From: Candidatus Aquiluna sp. IMCC13023
Lineage (GTDB): Bacteria > Actinomycetota > Actinomycetes > Actinomycetales > Microbacteriaceae
Direction of reading: 5' to 3'
Assembly (NCBI RefSeq): GCF_000257665.1
Contig: NZ_AJKR01000002.1
Span: 124,001-188,000 of the forward strand
Length of the DNA stretch: 64,000 nt
This document shows, piece by piece, positions 1 to 8,656 of this stretch (position 1 is the first letter of the stretch; each line of letters begins with the position of its first letter). A program made the position numbers and the translations under genes. The notes beneath the pieces were generated by a model that worked only from the letters and a program-made list of their open reading frames with translations, was not told the origin of the DNA and made no database searches.

Positions 1-1
1 T

Positions 2-481
2 GACCAAGGTGCGAAGTACGACGGAGACGGGAAGTTGGTTTCCTGGTGGACCGATACGGACCTAAAGGCCTTTGAGCAGCGAACTAAATCTCTCATCGAT
101 CAGTACAACGAGCTGAGTCCGATTCAGCTTGATGACAGCAACAAGGTAAACGGCGAGCTCACCATCGGTGAGAATATCGGAGACTTGGGCGGTCTTGGTA
201 TTGCGTGGAAGGCATACCTAATATCACTCGATGGCAAAGAACCACCGACCATCGACGGCGTGACTGCGGCAGAAAGATTCCTTTTCTCTTGGGCTCAGTG
301 CTGGCGAGGTATCAGCCGCGATGAAATTGCCATTCAGCGTTTGGCGACCGACCCACACTCACCGGCCGAATTCAGGTGTAACCAAGTTGTCAAAAACTTG
401 GACATCTTCCACCAGACATTCCAGACCACTGAATTAGACGCAATGTGGCTTGCACCAGAAGACCGAGTGGTTATCTGGTGA
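2..481 (+). CDS. M13 family (neprilysin/PepO-like) metallopeptidase, C-terminal part
   Basis: Only the last 159 codons lie in the window; the frame is open from base 2, so the gene begins upstream. The segment begins DQGAKYDGDGKLVSWW, typical of M13 peptidases just after the HExxH helix. GENIGDLGGL carries the glutamate of the ExxxD motif that supplies the third zinc ligand, and DPHSPAEFRCN is the conserved block with the substrate-binding arginine near the C terminus. Family members are zinc endopeptidases cutting oligopeptides; bacterial forms may be cytoplasmic or secreted, which cannot be judged without the N terminus. The stop overlaps the next start (GTGA), so the thioesterase is probably cotranscribed. 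Assignment is secure; substrate unknown. Confidence 0.93.
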   Translation, partial: DQGAKYDGDGKLVSWWTDTDLKAFEQRTKSLIDQYNELSPIQLDDSNKVNGELTIGENIGDLGGLGIAWKAYLISLDGKEPPTIDGVTAAERFLFSWAQCWRGISRDEIAIQRLATDPHSPAEFRCNQVVKNLDIFHQTFQTTELDAMWLAPEDRVVIW

Positions 482-1029
482 AGCTCTGGTTTCGAATCCT
501 CTTCATCAAGCTGACTTGGCGCCGCAGATCAAAGGTGACCATCGACGAAGTTTCGTCGGTAAGTCTTCGAGTGATGCCAACTGACCTAGATGTCTATAAC
601 CACATGAACAACGGCGTATTTTTGACGCTTATGGACCTTGGTCGATACGACCAGGGGCTAAGAACTGGCATTTGGCAGATTTGGAACAAAAAAGGTTGGT
701 ACCCGATAGTTGTCAACTCAACCATCAGTTACCGAAAGTCTCTTGAGCCCTGGCAGAAGTTCGACCTAGAAACCAAAGTGGTCGGTTGGGACGACATCGC
801 GGTCTACATCGAACAGCGATTTGTTCGAAACGGTGAGATCTATGCCAAGGCGATTATGCGCGGAAGGTTCCTGAAGCGCTCTTGGGGCACTTTAACCCCG
901 CAGGAAGTCATGGATGGTTCCGGTGGCTGGCCCGGAGATCGACCCGAGTTACCAAAGTGGATCGCCAGATGGGCGAAGGACACAGCATTACCCAAGGGTA
1001 AAGAACCAGCTCCCAGCACTTGGGACTAG
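478..1029 (+). CDS. Acyl-CoA thioesterase-like hotdog protein (4HBT/THEM6 type)
   Basis: A 183-residue protein starting at GTG 478, which overlaps the preceding stop as GTGA; an earlier possible start at 445 lies inside the peptidase gene and is less likely. After a short basic, hydrophobic N terminus it reads MPTDLDVYNHMNNGVFLTLM, a version of the hotdog thioesterase signature (DxxxHxNN). The remainder fits a single hotdog domain, with QRFVRNGEIYAKAIMRGRF as a late strand pair. Proteins of this type hydrolyse acyl-CoA or other acyl thioesters in the cytoplasm or at the membrane. The substrate cannot be inferred. It ends next to the convergent GNAT gene with a 4-base overlap. Confidence 0.82.
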   Translation: MKLWFRILFIKLTWRRRSKVTIDEVSSVSLRVMPTDLDVYNHMNNGVFLTLMDLGRYDQGLRTGIWQIWNKKGWYPIVVNSTISYRKSLEPWQKFDLETKVVGWDDIAVYIEQRFVRNGEIYAKAIMRGRFLKRSWGTLTPQEVMDGSGGWPGDRPELPKWIARWAKDTALPKGKEPAPSTWD

Positions 1030-1355
1030 TTAGCTCCCGGCCACCGGCAAGAAGCAACTGCTTCTTCGATGGTTCCCTTTAGTAGGTCGTGGGTCTCGGG
1101 ATGTTTCTCCATGTACTTGACCACGTAGGAACAGACCGGAACAACTTTTTTGTCTCCAGCTTCTCTAAGTTCTTGAAGCGATTCGCGAACCAAAATGGCA
1201 GCTAGGTTTTTACCTTGATGTTCTGGGTTCACTTCGGTGTGGACCAAGTGGATCTCGTCGTCATTGATTACGTAGTCCATCAGCCCGACTCGAGAAGAAT
1301 CCAAGAAAATTTCAAAGCGGTGGTTATCGCTATCGTGCACTACCTGTGTGCTCAT
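1026..1355 (-). CDS. Small GNAT-family N-acetyltransferase (NATD1/YjdJ type)
   Basis: A 109-residue protein. The start at 1355 (MSTQVVHDSDNHRFEIF) is preferred over an upstream one because homologues of this type begin just before the first strand. The acetyl-CoA binding region is HTEVNPEHQGKNLAAILV, a variant of the Q/RxxGxG/A motif with GKN in place of GxG. The end, VVPVCSYVVKYMEKHPE, is characteristic of the small single-domain GNATs often annotated YjdJ/NATD1. Substrate unknown. The gene is divergent from the DNA methyltransferase, with only about 20 bases between the two starts, so they share a compact promoter region. Confidence 0.85.
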   Translation of the reverse strand: MSTQVVHDSDNHRFEIFLDSSRVGLMDYVINDDEIHLVHTEVNPEHQGKNLAAILVRESLQELREAGDKKVVPVCSYVVKYMEKHPETHDLLKGTIEEAVASCRWPGAN

Positions 1356-1374
1356 GATGTTAATCTTTCTTCTT

Positions 1375-2214
1375 ATGGCTATTAACGAGGTTATCAATGG
1401 GGAGAACCTCGCCGCACTTAAATCTATGGCGGATGAATCCTTTCAACTGATTTACATCGACCCTCCCTTCAACACGGGGCGCTCTCAGGTAAGGACGAAC
1501 CGCAGCTCTATCTCGAGTATGACCGGGAACCTAGGGTTTCAGGGCAAGAGATACGAGCAGGTAGTCAAATCGGTTCTGTCTTACGATGATGACTTTGCTG
1601 ACTACTGGGCATTTCTAGAACCCAGGCTCATAGAGGCTTATCGGTTACTCAATGAAACAGGAACGATCTATCTGCATCTTGACTATCGAGAGGCCCACTA
1701 CGCAAAAGTTTTGATGGATGCACTATTTGGCAGAGAGTGCTTTCTCAATGAAATCATCTGGGCCTACGACTACGGCGGAAAGTCAAAGAGCAGGTGGCCG
1801 GCAAAACACGACACCATTTTGGTTTATGTGAAAAACCCAACCAAGTACTTTTTTGATAGCGCCACCGTTGATCGTGAGCCATACATGGCTCCCGGTCTAG
1901 TGACTCCAGAGAAGGTTGCTCGGGGGAAGCTCCCCACCGATGTCTGGTGGCACACGATCGTCTCTCCCACGGGAAAAGAGAAGACTGGCTACCCAACTCA
2001 AAAGCCACTCGGCATTCTCAGGAGAATAATTAGTGCCAGCTCAAGACCGGGCGATCGGGTGCTCGATTTTTTTGCAGGTTCTGGGACTACCGCTCAAGCG
2101 GCTTTTGAATTGAAAAGAAACTTTGTCGTGGTGGATCAAAACCCAGAGTCGATTGAAGTAATCACTAGCCGACTCAATGCCCTTGGCGTTGAGTACGTCC
2201 TTCAAGTGAAATAA
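1375..2214 (+). CDS. Orphan site-specific DNA methyltransferase (N6-adenine/N4-cytosine, beta-type order)
   Basis: A 279-residue protein from ATG 1375 (ATGs at 1354 and 1357 are alternatives). The catalytic motif IV is IYIDPPFNTGR near residues 27-36, followed by a target-recognition region, then YPTQKP (motif X) and VLDFFAGSGTTAQAA (motif I, SAM binding) near residue 229. The order IV-TRD-X-I is that of beta-class amino-methyltransferases such as HinfI/CcrM relatives. No restriction endonuclease is adjacent, so it is probably a solitary epigenetic or housekeeping methylase; the recognition sequence cannot be read from the sequence. No clear Shine-Dalgarno precedes the start. Its last ~40 bases overlap the convergent permease gene. 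Confidence 0.9.
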   Translation: MAINEVINGENLAALKSMADESFQLIYIDPPFNTGRSQVRTNRSSISSMTGNLGFQGKRYEQVVKSVLSYDDDFADYWAFLEPRLIEAYRLLNETGTIYLHLDYREAHYAKVLMDALFGRECFLNEIIWAYDYGGKSKSRWPAKHDTILVYVKNPTKYFFDSATVDREPYMAPGLVTPEKVARGKLPTDVWWHTIVSPTGKEKTGYPTQKPLGILRRIISASSRPGDRVLDFFAGSGTTAQAAFELKRNFVVVDQNPESIEVITSRLNALGVEYVLQVK

Positions 2215-3580
2215 CCCAGACGACTACAAGGGCAACGGCAATAAATAGGCTCGCGGCAGCCATCGCCATTCCCAAGTTTTCTGCCCCCGGCCTTGAAATC
2301 AATCTGAACATAACAAGCGGTAATGTCGCTTGTGATCCGTAGGCAAGAAAGCTCGCCGCCCCAAATTCACCGAGCGAGCCCAGGGCAACAAAAGCTGCAG
2401 CAACACTGAGTGGCTTTCGAATAAGTGGCCCCTCGACTTCAGAGAACATCCGCCAACCAAAGGCTCCGTCCAGTTGGGCAGCATCCCTAATCTCCATGGA
2501 GACTGATTGCCTCGCCGGTCTCAGTACCTGATAACTAAGAGGAATTAGGAACAGGCTTTGAACAATGGGGACCAGTAGCCAAGTGCCACTTAGTGCAGAG
2601 GGTAGGTAACCGCTCAGAATCAAAAAAACCAAACCGAAGACGACTGGTGAAATACCGATCGGCAGCAAAACCAAGTAGCTGGTTCGCTTTCGGCCTGCGG
2701 CAAACCAAGCAACTGGTAGCGCAATCAATGCCGCAACTATCAAGTTTCGAAGACTGTTCAGTGCTGCCTCGGCAATTGAAATATTCAAAAGCTTCCTGCT
2801 ACCTCGACCGGCAAGGTTTGCAAAATTCTCAACTAGCCCGGGCCCGTAAGTTATGGCTCTCACGAAAACCCCTGCAAACACAATCACGATTGCCGCTAAC
2901 AGCAGTGCTCCTAGTAAGCCACCAAGCTTGGATCCGGTCGAGGCAGTTTCCTGCTCACCAAATAGTGGAGCCGGCTCTGCACCGATTGATCTTGCTAGAT
3001 AGAAAAAGCAAAGAGTCAGTGCTGTTTGTAATAGCGCAAGAGTGAGTGCGAAGTTCAGGTCCAGGTCTCTTAGTGCCGCAGTCGCTATTTCGGTTTCCAG
3101 GGTGTCGACTTTGCCTGCGCCCAGTGTCAGCACAAGCCCGTAACTTGTTGCGCTGTAGAGGGCGACCAACAAACCCGCGGATAGCATCCCGGCAAGCTGC
3201 TGCGGTAGTTCGATGGCAAAACGCTTTCTGACACTACTTGCCCCATCAAGAGATGCGGCCTCGAGTTGGTCGGCGGGTACTTGATTTGCCGAAACAACCC
3301 TTGCCATGAATCCCGCGTTCATCAAAACATGAGCTCCAATGATCCAAAGTATTCCAGTAACGGAATTGAAGGTATTGGGCTGAAGGGGTAGAAGCGTGAT
3401 GCCAATTAGAAACGGCGGCAGCAAAAATGGAACGAGCAAAAACGATGAAACAAGTTGCCTTGTCCTGCGGCCCGTGCCTGCTAGCCAGTTCCCGATTGGA
3501 TAACCCAGGATTGTTGCAACCACCGAACTGAATAGTGCAATCAGTGCGGTGGTTGCAAACAGTTCCAAGTTAGTTGTCAA
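2174..3580 (-). CDS. ABC transporter permease, thiamine/iron ThiP-FbpB type (two fused permease domains)
   Basis: A 468-residue polytopic protein with about 12 predicted membrane helices, made of two fused permease halves as in ThiP and ferric-ion permeases. Each half has the EAA-type loop: AASLDGASSVRKRFAIELP in the first and AAQLDGAFGWRMFSEVEGP in the second. Its start overlaps the end of the upstream binding-protein gene by 11 bases, so translation is coupled. The pair follows a TPP riboswitch, which points to thiamine or a thiamine precursor as substrate. The expected ATPase (ThiQ) does not follow; the gene instead ends inside the convergent methyltransferase gene, so the ATPase must be elsewhere or shared. 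Confidence 0.88.
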   Translation of the reverse strand: MTTNLELFATTALIALFSSVVATILGYPIGNWLAGTGRRTRQLVSSFLLVPFLLPPFLIGITLLPLQPNTFNSVTGILWIIGAHVLMNAGFMARVVSANQVPADQLEAASLDGASSVRKRFAIELPQQLAGMLSAGLLVALYSATSYGLVLTLGAGKVDTLETEIATAALRDLDLNFALTLALLQTALTLCFFYLARSIGAEPAPLFGEQETASTGSKLGGLLGALLLAAIVIVFAGVFVRAITYGPGLVENFANLAGRGSRKLLNISIAEAALNSLRNLIVAALIALPVAWFAAGRKRTSYLVLLPIGISPVVFGLVFLILSGYLPSALSGTWLLVPIVQSLFLIPLSYQVLRPARQSVSMEIRDAAQLDGAFGWRMFSEVEGPLIRKPLSVAAAFVALGSLGEFGAASFLAYGSQATLPLVMFRLISRPGAENLGMAMAAASLFIAVALVVVWVISLEGRTQRQGH

Positions 3581-4523
3581 ATACGTCCGACCAATCGGTC
3601 AACCACTGGTCACGATTTGCATTTATGTCTAAGCCCTCACCCAGCAAGCTATCTGCAGGCTGAGCAAACTTTGCCCAAGCTTCTGGAACCTCGATGGCTT
3701 CGTTAATTGGATAGACATACATGTTTTCCGGAACCGAAGCCTGGAAGCTATCGCCAAGCAGGAAGTCGACAATTGCCTTGGCGCCAGGGTTGTTGTCGGC
3801 ATTGTTTAGGACACCGGCGTATTCAATCTGCCTGAAGCATTCGGTTCTAAGTGCAGCTGAGCCCGGGGTGCCGTCTTCTTTAACTTCGGCTGAGGGCGAC
3901 GATGCGTAGCTCAGGACAATCGGTCGGTCACCACCGTATCTGGTGAAATCAACGAAGTAGGCATCTTCCCAGCTACCAGCCACCTTGAGATCGTTGTCTC
4001 TTAGTGAGCGCCAGTAAGCAAAGACCTCAGCGCTGGTGTCAAAGCCGGCGTGTGTGGTTGCCAGAAATGCTAGCCCTGGAGAAGAGAAGTTTGGGTTGGT
4101 CACAACGACAAGACTCTTGTATTGCTCTTGACCTAGTTCACGCCAAGAAGTCGGAGGGGCAATTGAACTCTCGGCAAACCAGTCGAGGTCATAGTTGAAG
4201 CAAACATCCGAGTAGTCGATTGCTTGCATTTCACCGGCAACAATGTTGTTGTCGGTAGCCACCCCAGCGAAGGTGTTATCAATGCCAAAGAACGCGTCTG
4301 CAACAGGCGCGTTGGTAGTTAGCACTAGTTGGTTTGTTAGTGACCCGGTGTCACCGAGCCTGATTATCTCTAGTTCGTATCCGGTTTCGCTCTCGAACTC
4401 GGCCACGAGCTCATCGCTAATGACAAAAGAGTCATGGGCTGCGAGGCGAACAAGGGTTATGTCTTGAGCGCTGCAACCGGTTAGGGCTAAAGCGCTGATT
4501 GCTACTATTGCTAGTTTTTTCAT
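3570..4523 (-). CDS. Thiamine-type ABC transporter substrate-binding lipoprotein (ThiB/TbpA-like)
   Basis: A 317-residue lipoprotein. The N terminus MKKLAIVAISALALTGCSAQ has a signal peptide with lipobox LTGC, so the mature protein is anchored outside the membrane. The body follows the ThiB/iron-binding protein family: ELVAEFESETGYELEIIRLG, then VADAFFGIDNTFAG, and a C-terminal MYVYPINEAIEVPEAWAKFA. It would deliver thiamine (or TPP or a breakdown product) to the permease encoded downstream. Control by the TPP riboswitch just upstream supports this over an iron-binding role. Overlap with the permease start indicates an operon. Confidence 0.9.
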   Translation of the reverse strand: MKKLAIVAISALALTGCSAQDITLVRLAAHDSFVISDELVAEFESETGYELEIIRLGDTGSLTNQLVLTTNAPVADAFFGIDNTFAGVATDNNIVAGEMQAIDYSDVCFNYDLDWFAESSIAPPTSWRELGQEQYKSLVVVTNPNFSSPGLAFLATTHAGFDTSAEVFAYWRSLRDNDLKVAGSWEDAYFVDFTRYGGDRPIVLSYASSPSAEVKEDGTPGSAALRTECFRQIEYAGVLNNADNNPGAKAIVDFLLGDSFQASVPENMYVYPINEAIEVPEAWAKFAQPADSLLGEGLDINANRDQWLTDWSDVFDN

Positions 4524-4561
4524 TTTTCGTGCCTTTTGGTGTTAAGTAGGCACGGGTTAGA

Positions 4562-4660
4562 GGTCTCTACCTACGCTGGCATTACCCAGATCAGGTTTGA
4601 CGGTCGAAGACTCTATTTCTAGTCTTCCTCTCAGTCCGGTTTACCGAACTCCCGTGGTGT
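4562..4660 (-). promoter_or_regulatory. TPP (thiamine pyrophosphate) riboswitch, THI box
   Basis: Read on the minus strand, this leader contains the conserved THI-box elements in order: a 5' stem, CTGAGAGG, then ACCTGATCTGGGTAAT and GCCAGCGTAGG, followed by the closing stem. The binding-protein start lies about 40 bases downstream. The distance leaves room for either ribosome-binding-site sequestration or a short terminator; the spacing and the absence of an obvious U-tract favour translational control (inference). It marks the transporter pair as thiamine-repressed. Confidence 0.96.
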
Positions 4661-4685
4661 TACAAGAAAAGCCTAACCGATAAAG

Positions 4686-6368
4686 CTACTTGGTCGAGCC
4701 GGCCGCATCTGCAACTTCTTGCGAGGCGCTCTTTTCGCGGAGCGGCACCTCCTTGATAAACCAGCTAATAACAAAGGCTGCCCCGACAAAGAAGATTGCA
4801 ACCAAGAACACAGTGAGCGATGACTCAACAAAGCCGATTCTGAAGGGCAGCGTCAGCCTGTCATCCGCACCTATCAAGAAGGACGAATCAAGTGTTATCT
4901 GGCTCGCGCCAGATGGTCCACTCTGGAGGATGTCGATAATCGCATCGTTGTTTGGGTCTGCCAATACCTGAGGGTCGCTAGTCGCGCTAGCGATTCCTTC
5001 ACGAACGTCCGTGCGCCTGAAGGCGGTGGTGATTTTGTCTCCAACCTGACCAAACAGGATTGACATAAACACCGCGACACCGAAGGTGCCACCCATTTGC
5101 CTAAAGAAAGTTGCTGAACTTGTAGCAACACCAATGTCTCTTGCGGCAACCGAATTCTGGCTCGCAACCATTGTGGTCTGCATCAGCTGACCGAGGCCGA
5201 GGCCGATCATCACCATACCTATTGAGATAACCCAAATTGGGGTTGAGGCATCCATCATCAAAAGCATGAACAGGTATCCCAAGAACAACACGGCGGTTCC
5301 GGTGTTGAAGAAGATCCGGTACTTGCCGGTTTTAGAGGTAATTCGTCCGGAACTAATAGTTGCGGTCATCATTCCGGCAACCATTGGGAGCATCAAGAAG
5401 CCGGCTTCAGTTGGGCTTGCACCGTAGACAACCTGAATTATCAAGGGCAGCACAATCATTCCACCGAACATTCCAACACCAATAATGAAACCGAGGATCT
5501 GGGTTCTTGCGAAGGTTGGCTCCTTGAATAGATAAAGAGGGATTAGCGCAGCTGAACCCATCTTCTTTTCAATCAGTATGAAACTGACGATGCCAAAGAC
5601 TCCAGTGACATACATTGCTATCGCCATCGGGCTAGACCAGCCCCACTCGCGACCCTGCTCGGCGATCAGCAAGAATGGGACGACCGCCAACACGATTGTC
5701 ACCGCCCCCCACCAGTCGATCTTCTGAGGTCTTGGGTTATGCGGGATGTGTAGGAACGTCACAACCATGAATAGTGAGACGGCACCAATTGGAATGTTCA
5801 TCAAGAAAATCCAGCGCCAGCCGTCAATAAATAGAATCTCTCCGGCTCCTGCAAGTGCTCCACCAACAACCGGGCCCAGCACAGAAGAAGTGCCAAAGAC
5901 TGCCAGGAACATGCCCTGGTACTTTGCTCTTTCTTTTGGCGGAACAATGTCGGCGACGATTGTGAGAGCAAGCGAGAACAGCCCTCCAGCACCCATTCCC
6001 TGAAGCGCGCGGAAACCTGCTAGTTCAGCCATTGAGGTTGCAAAGCCGGCGGTAACCGAACCAACGATGAAGATCACGATCGCAATCATGAACAAGGGCC
6101 TTCGACCGAAAATGTCGCCGAGTTTGCCATAGATGGGGGTAGTGACGGTTGAGGTTATTAGGTAGGCCGTGGTTGCCCAGGCTTGAAGCGAAAGACCAGA
6201 AAGATCATCGGCGATCGTCCGCATCGCGGCACCAACCACAGATTGGTCAAGGGCTGCCAAAAACATTCCGGACATTAGCCCGATAAGAACTATCCAAATT
6301 TGCCTAGGAGTCATGGTGCCAGATTGGGCTGCCTTTTTTGCGGCATCCCGAGAGGTGTTCGTGGCCAA
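4686..6368 (-). CDS. MFS multidrug exporter, DHA2 (EmrB/QacA) 14-TM family
   Basis: A 560-residue protein with about 14 membrane helices. It has the MFS loop motif GKLGDIFGRRPLF after helix 2, motif C-like GSSVLGPVVGGALAG in helix 5, and the DHA2 N-terminal segment MFLAALDQSVVGAAMRTIADDL. A soluble insert near residues 435-490 lies between the last helix pairs, as is common in actinobacterial members. Such proteins export lipophilic drugs or cell-envelope intermediates by proton antiport. No regulator is adjacent; the riboswitch-controlled thiamine pair lies downstream on the same strand. Substrate not predictable. Confidence 0.92.
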   Translation of the reverse strand: MATNTSRDAAKKAAQSGTMTPRQIWIVLIGLMSGMFLAALDQSVVGAAMRTIADDLSGLSLQAWATTAYLITSTVTTPIYGKLGDIFGRRPLFMIAIVIFIVGSVTAGFATSMAELAGFRALQGMGAGGLFSLALTIVADIVPPKERAKYQGMFLAVFGTSSVLGPVVGGALAGAGEILFIDGWRWIFLMNIPIGAVSLFMVVTFLHIPHNPRPQKIDWWGAVTIVLAVVPFLLIAEQGREWGWSSPMAIAMYVTGVFGIVSFILIEKKMGSAALIPLYLFKEPTFARTQILGFIIGVGMFGGMIVLPLIIQVVYGASPTEAGFLMLPMVAGMMTATISSGRITSKTGKYRIFFNTGTAVLFLGYLFMLLMMDASTPIWVISIGMVMIGLGLGQLMQTTMVASQNSVAARDIGVATSSATFFRQMGGTFGVAVFMSILFGQVGDKITTAFRRTDVREGIASATSDPQVLADPNNDAIIDILQSGPSGASQITLDSSFLIGADDRLTLPFRIGFVESSLTVFLVAIFFVGAAFVISWFIKEVPLREKSASQEVADAAGSTK

Positions 6369-6395
6369 TTGTTCTCCTGGATTTAGGGTTTAGAG

Positions 6396-7235
6396 ATGCC
6401 CAAGTCTACGCCTCTGAAACGGAGTCCCCTATTTATTTTTGGGCCTCCGGTTCTTTTATCAATTGTGGGCGTTGGTTTAGTCGTTCAATCTGGCAGTTTT
6501 GCAAGCCCAAAGCTTGAAATGGTCAACGAGCAAATCACAATCAATGCTGCCGAAGGCCTAGTGCCTCCAACTCTTGGGCTAACCGATTACATCTACCCGC
6601 GGCTAACGATTGATTCGGCTAACCAGCCTTTGGTGGTTGTGAACAAACTACGGGCACTAGACCCGATCGACTTTGCGCCTCCGAGCCTGACCGCCATGCC
6701 CTCCAGTGAGTCTTTAGACAACTCAAGAGAATTGGTGTTGGCTCCTTCGGCGGCCCATGCGCTTGTCCTGATGGCAGAGCAAATGCACGCCGAAGGCTAC
6801 GGTCAGCTGTTTGTGAACTCCGCTTATCGAACCTATGACTATCAAGTAGAACTGTTTGAATCAAAGACCCGTCAGTACGGTTTGGCGGGAGCACTTGTGA
6901 GAAGCGCAAAGGCCGGTCACTCAGAGCACCAAACCGGCTTGGCGGTTGATGTTTCTGTGCCGGCTCAGGGCTGCGCAATAATGACCTGCTTTGGAGAAAC
7001 TGTTGGAGGTAAGTGGGTAGCCGCCAACTCCTGGCGCTTTGGTTTCATTGTTCGCTACGAAGAAGAAACGACAGCTATCACCGGGTACAGCTACGAACCT
7101 TGGCATCTGCGATTCGTGGGCGAAGAGTTAGCTACTGAGTATTCCAAAAACGGAATACATACTCTTGAAGAGTTCTGGTCTTTGCCAGCCGCTGAGTTTT
7201 ACCCCGAGGAAGTTGTTGAATCCAAGATCGATTGA
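6396..7235 (+). CDS. D-alanyl-D-alanine carboxypeptidase, VanY/M15B family, membrane-anchored
   Basis: A 279-residue protein. Residues 10-30 (PLFIFGPPVLLSIVGVGLVV) form a signal anchor that puts the enzyme outside the membrane. The M15B core is clear: VNSAYRTYDYQVELF, then GHSEHQTGLAVDVS (His and Asp zinc ligands) and EPWHLRFVG (catalytic Glu and third ligand His). It would trim the terminal D-Ala from peptidoglycan stem peptides and so influence wall cross-linking. It is a single gene between a divergent MFS exporter and a convergent membrane protein. No van resistance genes are nearby, so a housekeeping wall role is likelier than glycopeptide resistance. Confidence 0.92.
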   Translation: MPKSTPLKRSPLFIFGPPVLLSIVGVGLVVQSGSFASPKLEMVNEQITINAAEGLVPPTLGLTDYIYPRLTIDSANQPLVVVNKLRALDPIDFAPPSLTAMPSSESLDNSRELVLAPSAAHALVLMAEQMHAEGYGQLFVNSAYRTYDYQVELFESKTRQYGLAGALVRSAKAGHSEHQTGLAVDVSVPAQGCAIMTCFGETVGGKWVAANSWRFGFIVRYEEETTAITGYSYEPWHLRFVGEELATEYSKNGIHTLEEFWSLPAAEFYPEEVVESKID

Positions 7236-7238
7236 TGC

Positions 7239-7637
7239 TCAACCAATCTGGGGGTTACGCCTTGCCAGGAACACCAGGTATGCAGAAGAAAACCCAAAAC
7301 CTATTAGTGCGTAGAGAATTACGAACCAGGTAACGCCGGTTGGAATCAAGAGTGTCATGACACCCAACCCAAAAGCTCCAACCATCATGACCCTGGCAGC
7401 CCATAAAACACCATTGGTGCTTCCCGCCTGAGCGATTACAAACATCAAACCCCCGAGGGTGAGTATTGTCACGCCAGATAGCTGCATCGACCAATCGAGG
7501 TTCAAAGATCCGGGCATTCCAAGAAGATCAGTGAACACACGCGGTGCCAAGAACAGCACCAGAGAACTAATTGCGAAGACTAGAGCGCCCAATCGAAGCA
7601 CGCCCCGCAGTCTTTGAACATCACCTCTTTTATTCAT
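7239..7637 (-). CDS. Four-helix membrane protein of unknown function
   Basis: A 132-residue protein with four hydrophobic segments, approximately residues 13-33, 48-68, 77-97 and 103-123, separated by short loops. The N terminus is basic (MNKRGDVQRLRGVLRLG), which places it in the cytoplasm. No catalytic or binding motif is recognisable. It converges on the carboxypeptidase gene with a 3-base gap and is divergent from pheA, so it is a monocistronic unit. The reading frame and even hydropathy pattern make it a credible gene, but no function can be assigned. Confidence 0.75.
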   Translation of the reverse strand: MNKRGDVQRLRGVLRLGALVFAISSLVLFLAPRVFTDLLGMPGSLNLDWSMQLSGVTILTLGGLMFVIAQAGSTNGVLWAARVMMVGAFGLGVMTLLIPTGVTWFVILYALIGFGFSSAYLVFLARRNPQIG

Positions 7638-7688
7638 AAACGCATCGTATTGCTATCGGAGGTTTCTTGCCTGCCCTAATCTTGAAGC

Positions 7689-8618
7689 ATGTCTAAAGAC
7701 ACCAAGATTGCGTACCTGGGACCAGCCGGAACATTCACCGAGATGGCGGCAAAGATGCTGCCCGGGGCAGCCAGTGCTGAACTGGTTCCGATGGCAAGTG
7801 TTACCGAGGCGATCGACGCTGTTTTGGCAGGGTCAGCAGATCGAGCAGTAGCACCAATTGAGAACTCACTCGAGGGCGGCGTCAGTGCCACCAGCGATGC
7901 TCTTGCGACAATTGTGGGGGCTCAGATCTACGGTGAGTACTTGGTTCCCGTGAAATTTGACCTGATGGTTAGGTCAGGAACTGTCATTGCGGACATTCAA
8001 GAAATACTCACCCATCCGGTTGCGTACGCCCAATCCAGGAAGTGGCTGAGCCAAAATCTGAAGTCCCACACCCACATACCGGCTGCATCAACCGCAGCTG
8101 CTGCTAAAGCGCTGGCCGACGGCTCAACCGCTCACGCCGTAATCGCAGCAACGGGGGCTGCTGACATTTACGGCCTCGAGATAATCGCGAGCGACATCGG
8201 CGAAAACCAAGATGCTCAGACCAGGTTCTACGAAATCGGTAAAGCTGGAACGCCTCCAGCAAAGACTGGCCAGGACAAAACCAGCGTTGTGGTTGAGCTG
8301 CCGGATGATCGTCCCGGTGGGCTACTAGAAATGCTTGAGCAGTTCGCGGCCAGGGGTATCAACCTTTCAAGAATTGAGTCCAGGCCAGTTGGCGATCGCT
8401 TCGGCAGGTATCGCTTCAACATCGATGTTGAGGGTCACTTGGATGACGAGGCAATCGGTGAGGCCTTGATGGGCCTACACAGGTTCAGCCCCAAGGTCGT
8501 TTTTCTAGGTTCTTATCCAAGAGCGGACCACTCCGACTCTGTTCACCTCGGCAATAACGCAAACCCGGATTACCAGTCGGCCCAAACCTGGCTTCAAAAG
8601 CTTCGGGACACCCGCTAA
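7689..8618 (+). CDS. pheA: Prephenate dehydratase
   Basis: A 309-residue monofunctional enzyme converting prephenate to phenylpyruvate, the committed step to phenylalanine. The catalytic domain (about residues 7-190) has GPAGTFTEMAA, APIENSLEGGVS and the TRF motif (TRFYEIGK). The C-terminal ACT regulatory domain (about 205-285) has TSVVVELPDDRPGGLLEML and the phenylalanine-binding ESRP motif, so feedback inhibition by phenylalanine is expected. Its length matches actinobacterial homologues. serS follows with a 38-base gap, an arrangement common in Actinobacteria. Confidence 0.96.
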   Translation: MSKDTKIAYLGPAGTFTEMAAKMLPGAASAELVPMASVTEAIDAVLAGSADRAVAPIENSLEGGVSATSDALATIVGAQIYGEYLVPVKFDLMVRSGTVIADIQEILTHPVAYAQSRKWLSQNLKSHTHIPAASTAAAAKALADGSTAHAVIAATGAADIYGLEIIASDIGENQDAQTRFYEIGKAGTPPAKTGQDKTSVVVELPDDRPGGLLEMLEQFAARGINLSRIESRPVGDRFGRYRFNIDVEGHLDDEAIGEALMGLHRFSPKVVFLGSYPRADHSDSVHLGNNANPDYQSAQTWLQKLRDTR

Positions 8619-8656
8619 TCCCAAGCAACGCTTAGCTAGCAGGTAGGCTTGAACCC

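Noticed and set aside
2593-3045. 150-codon plus-strand frame inside the permease gene
   Set aside because: Antisense to a well-supported membrane permease; composition is that of a shadow frame.
6396-7235. Vancomycin-resistance determinant (VanY)
   Set aside because: The M15B motif is clear, but there are no vanHAX or vanRS genes; a housekeeping wall carboxypeptidase is more likely.
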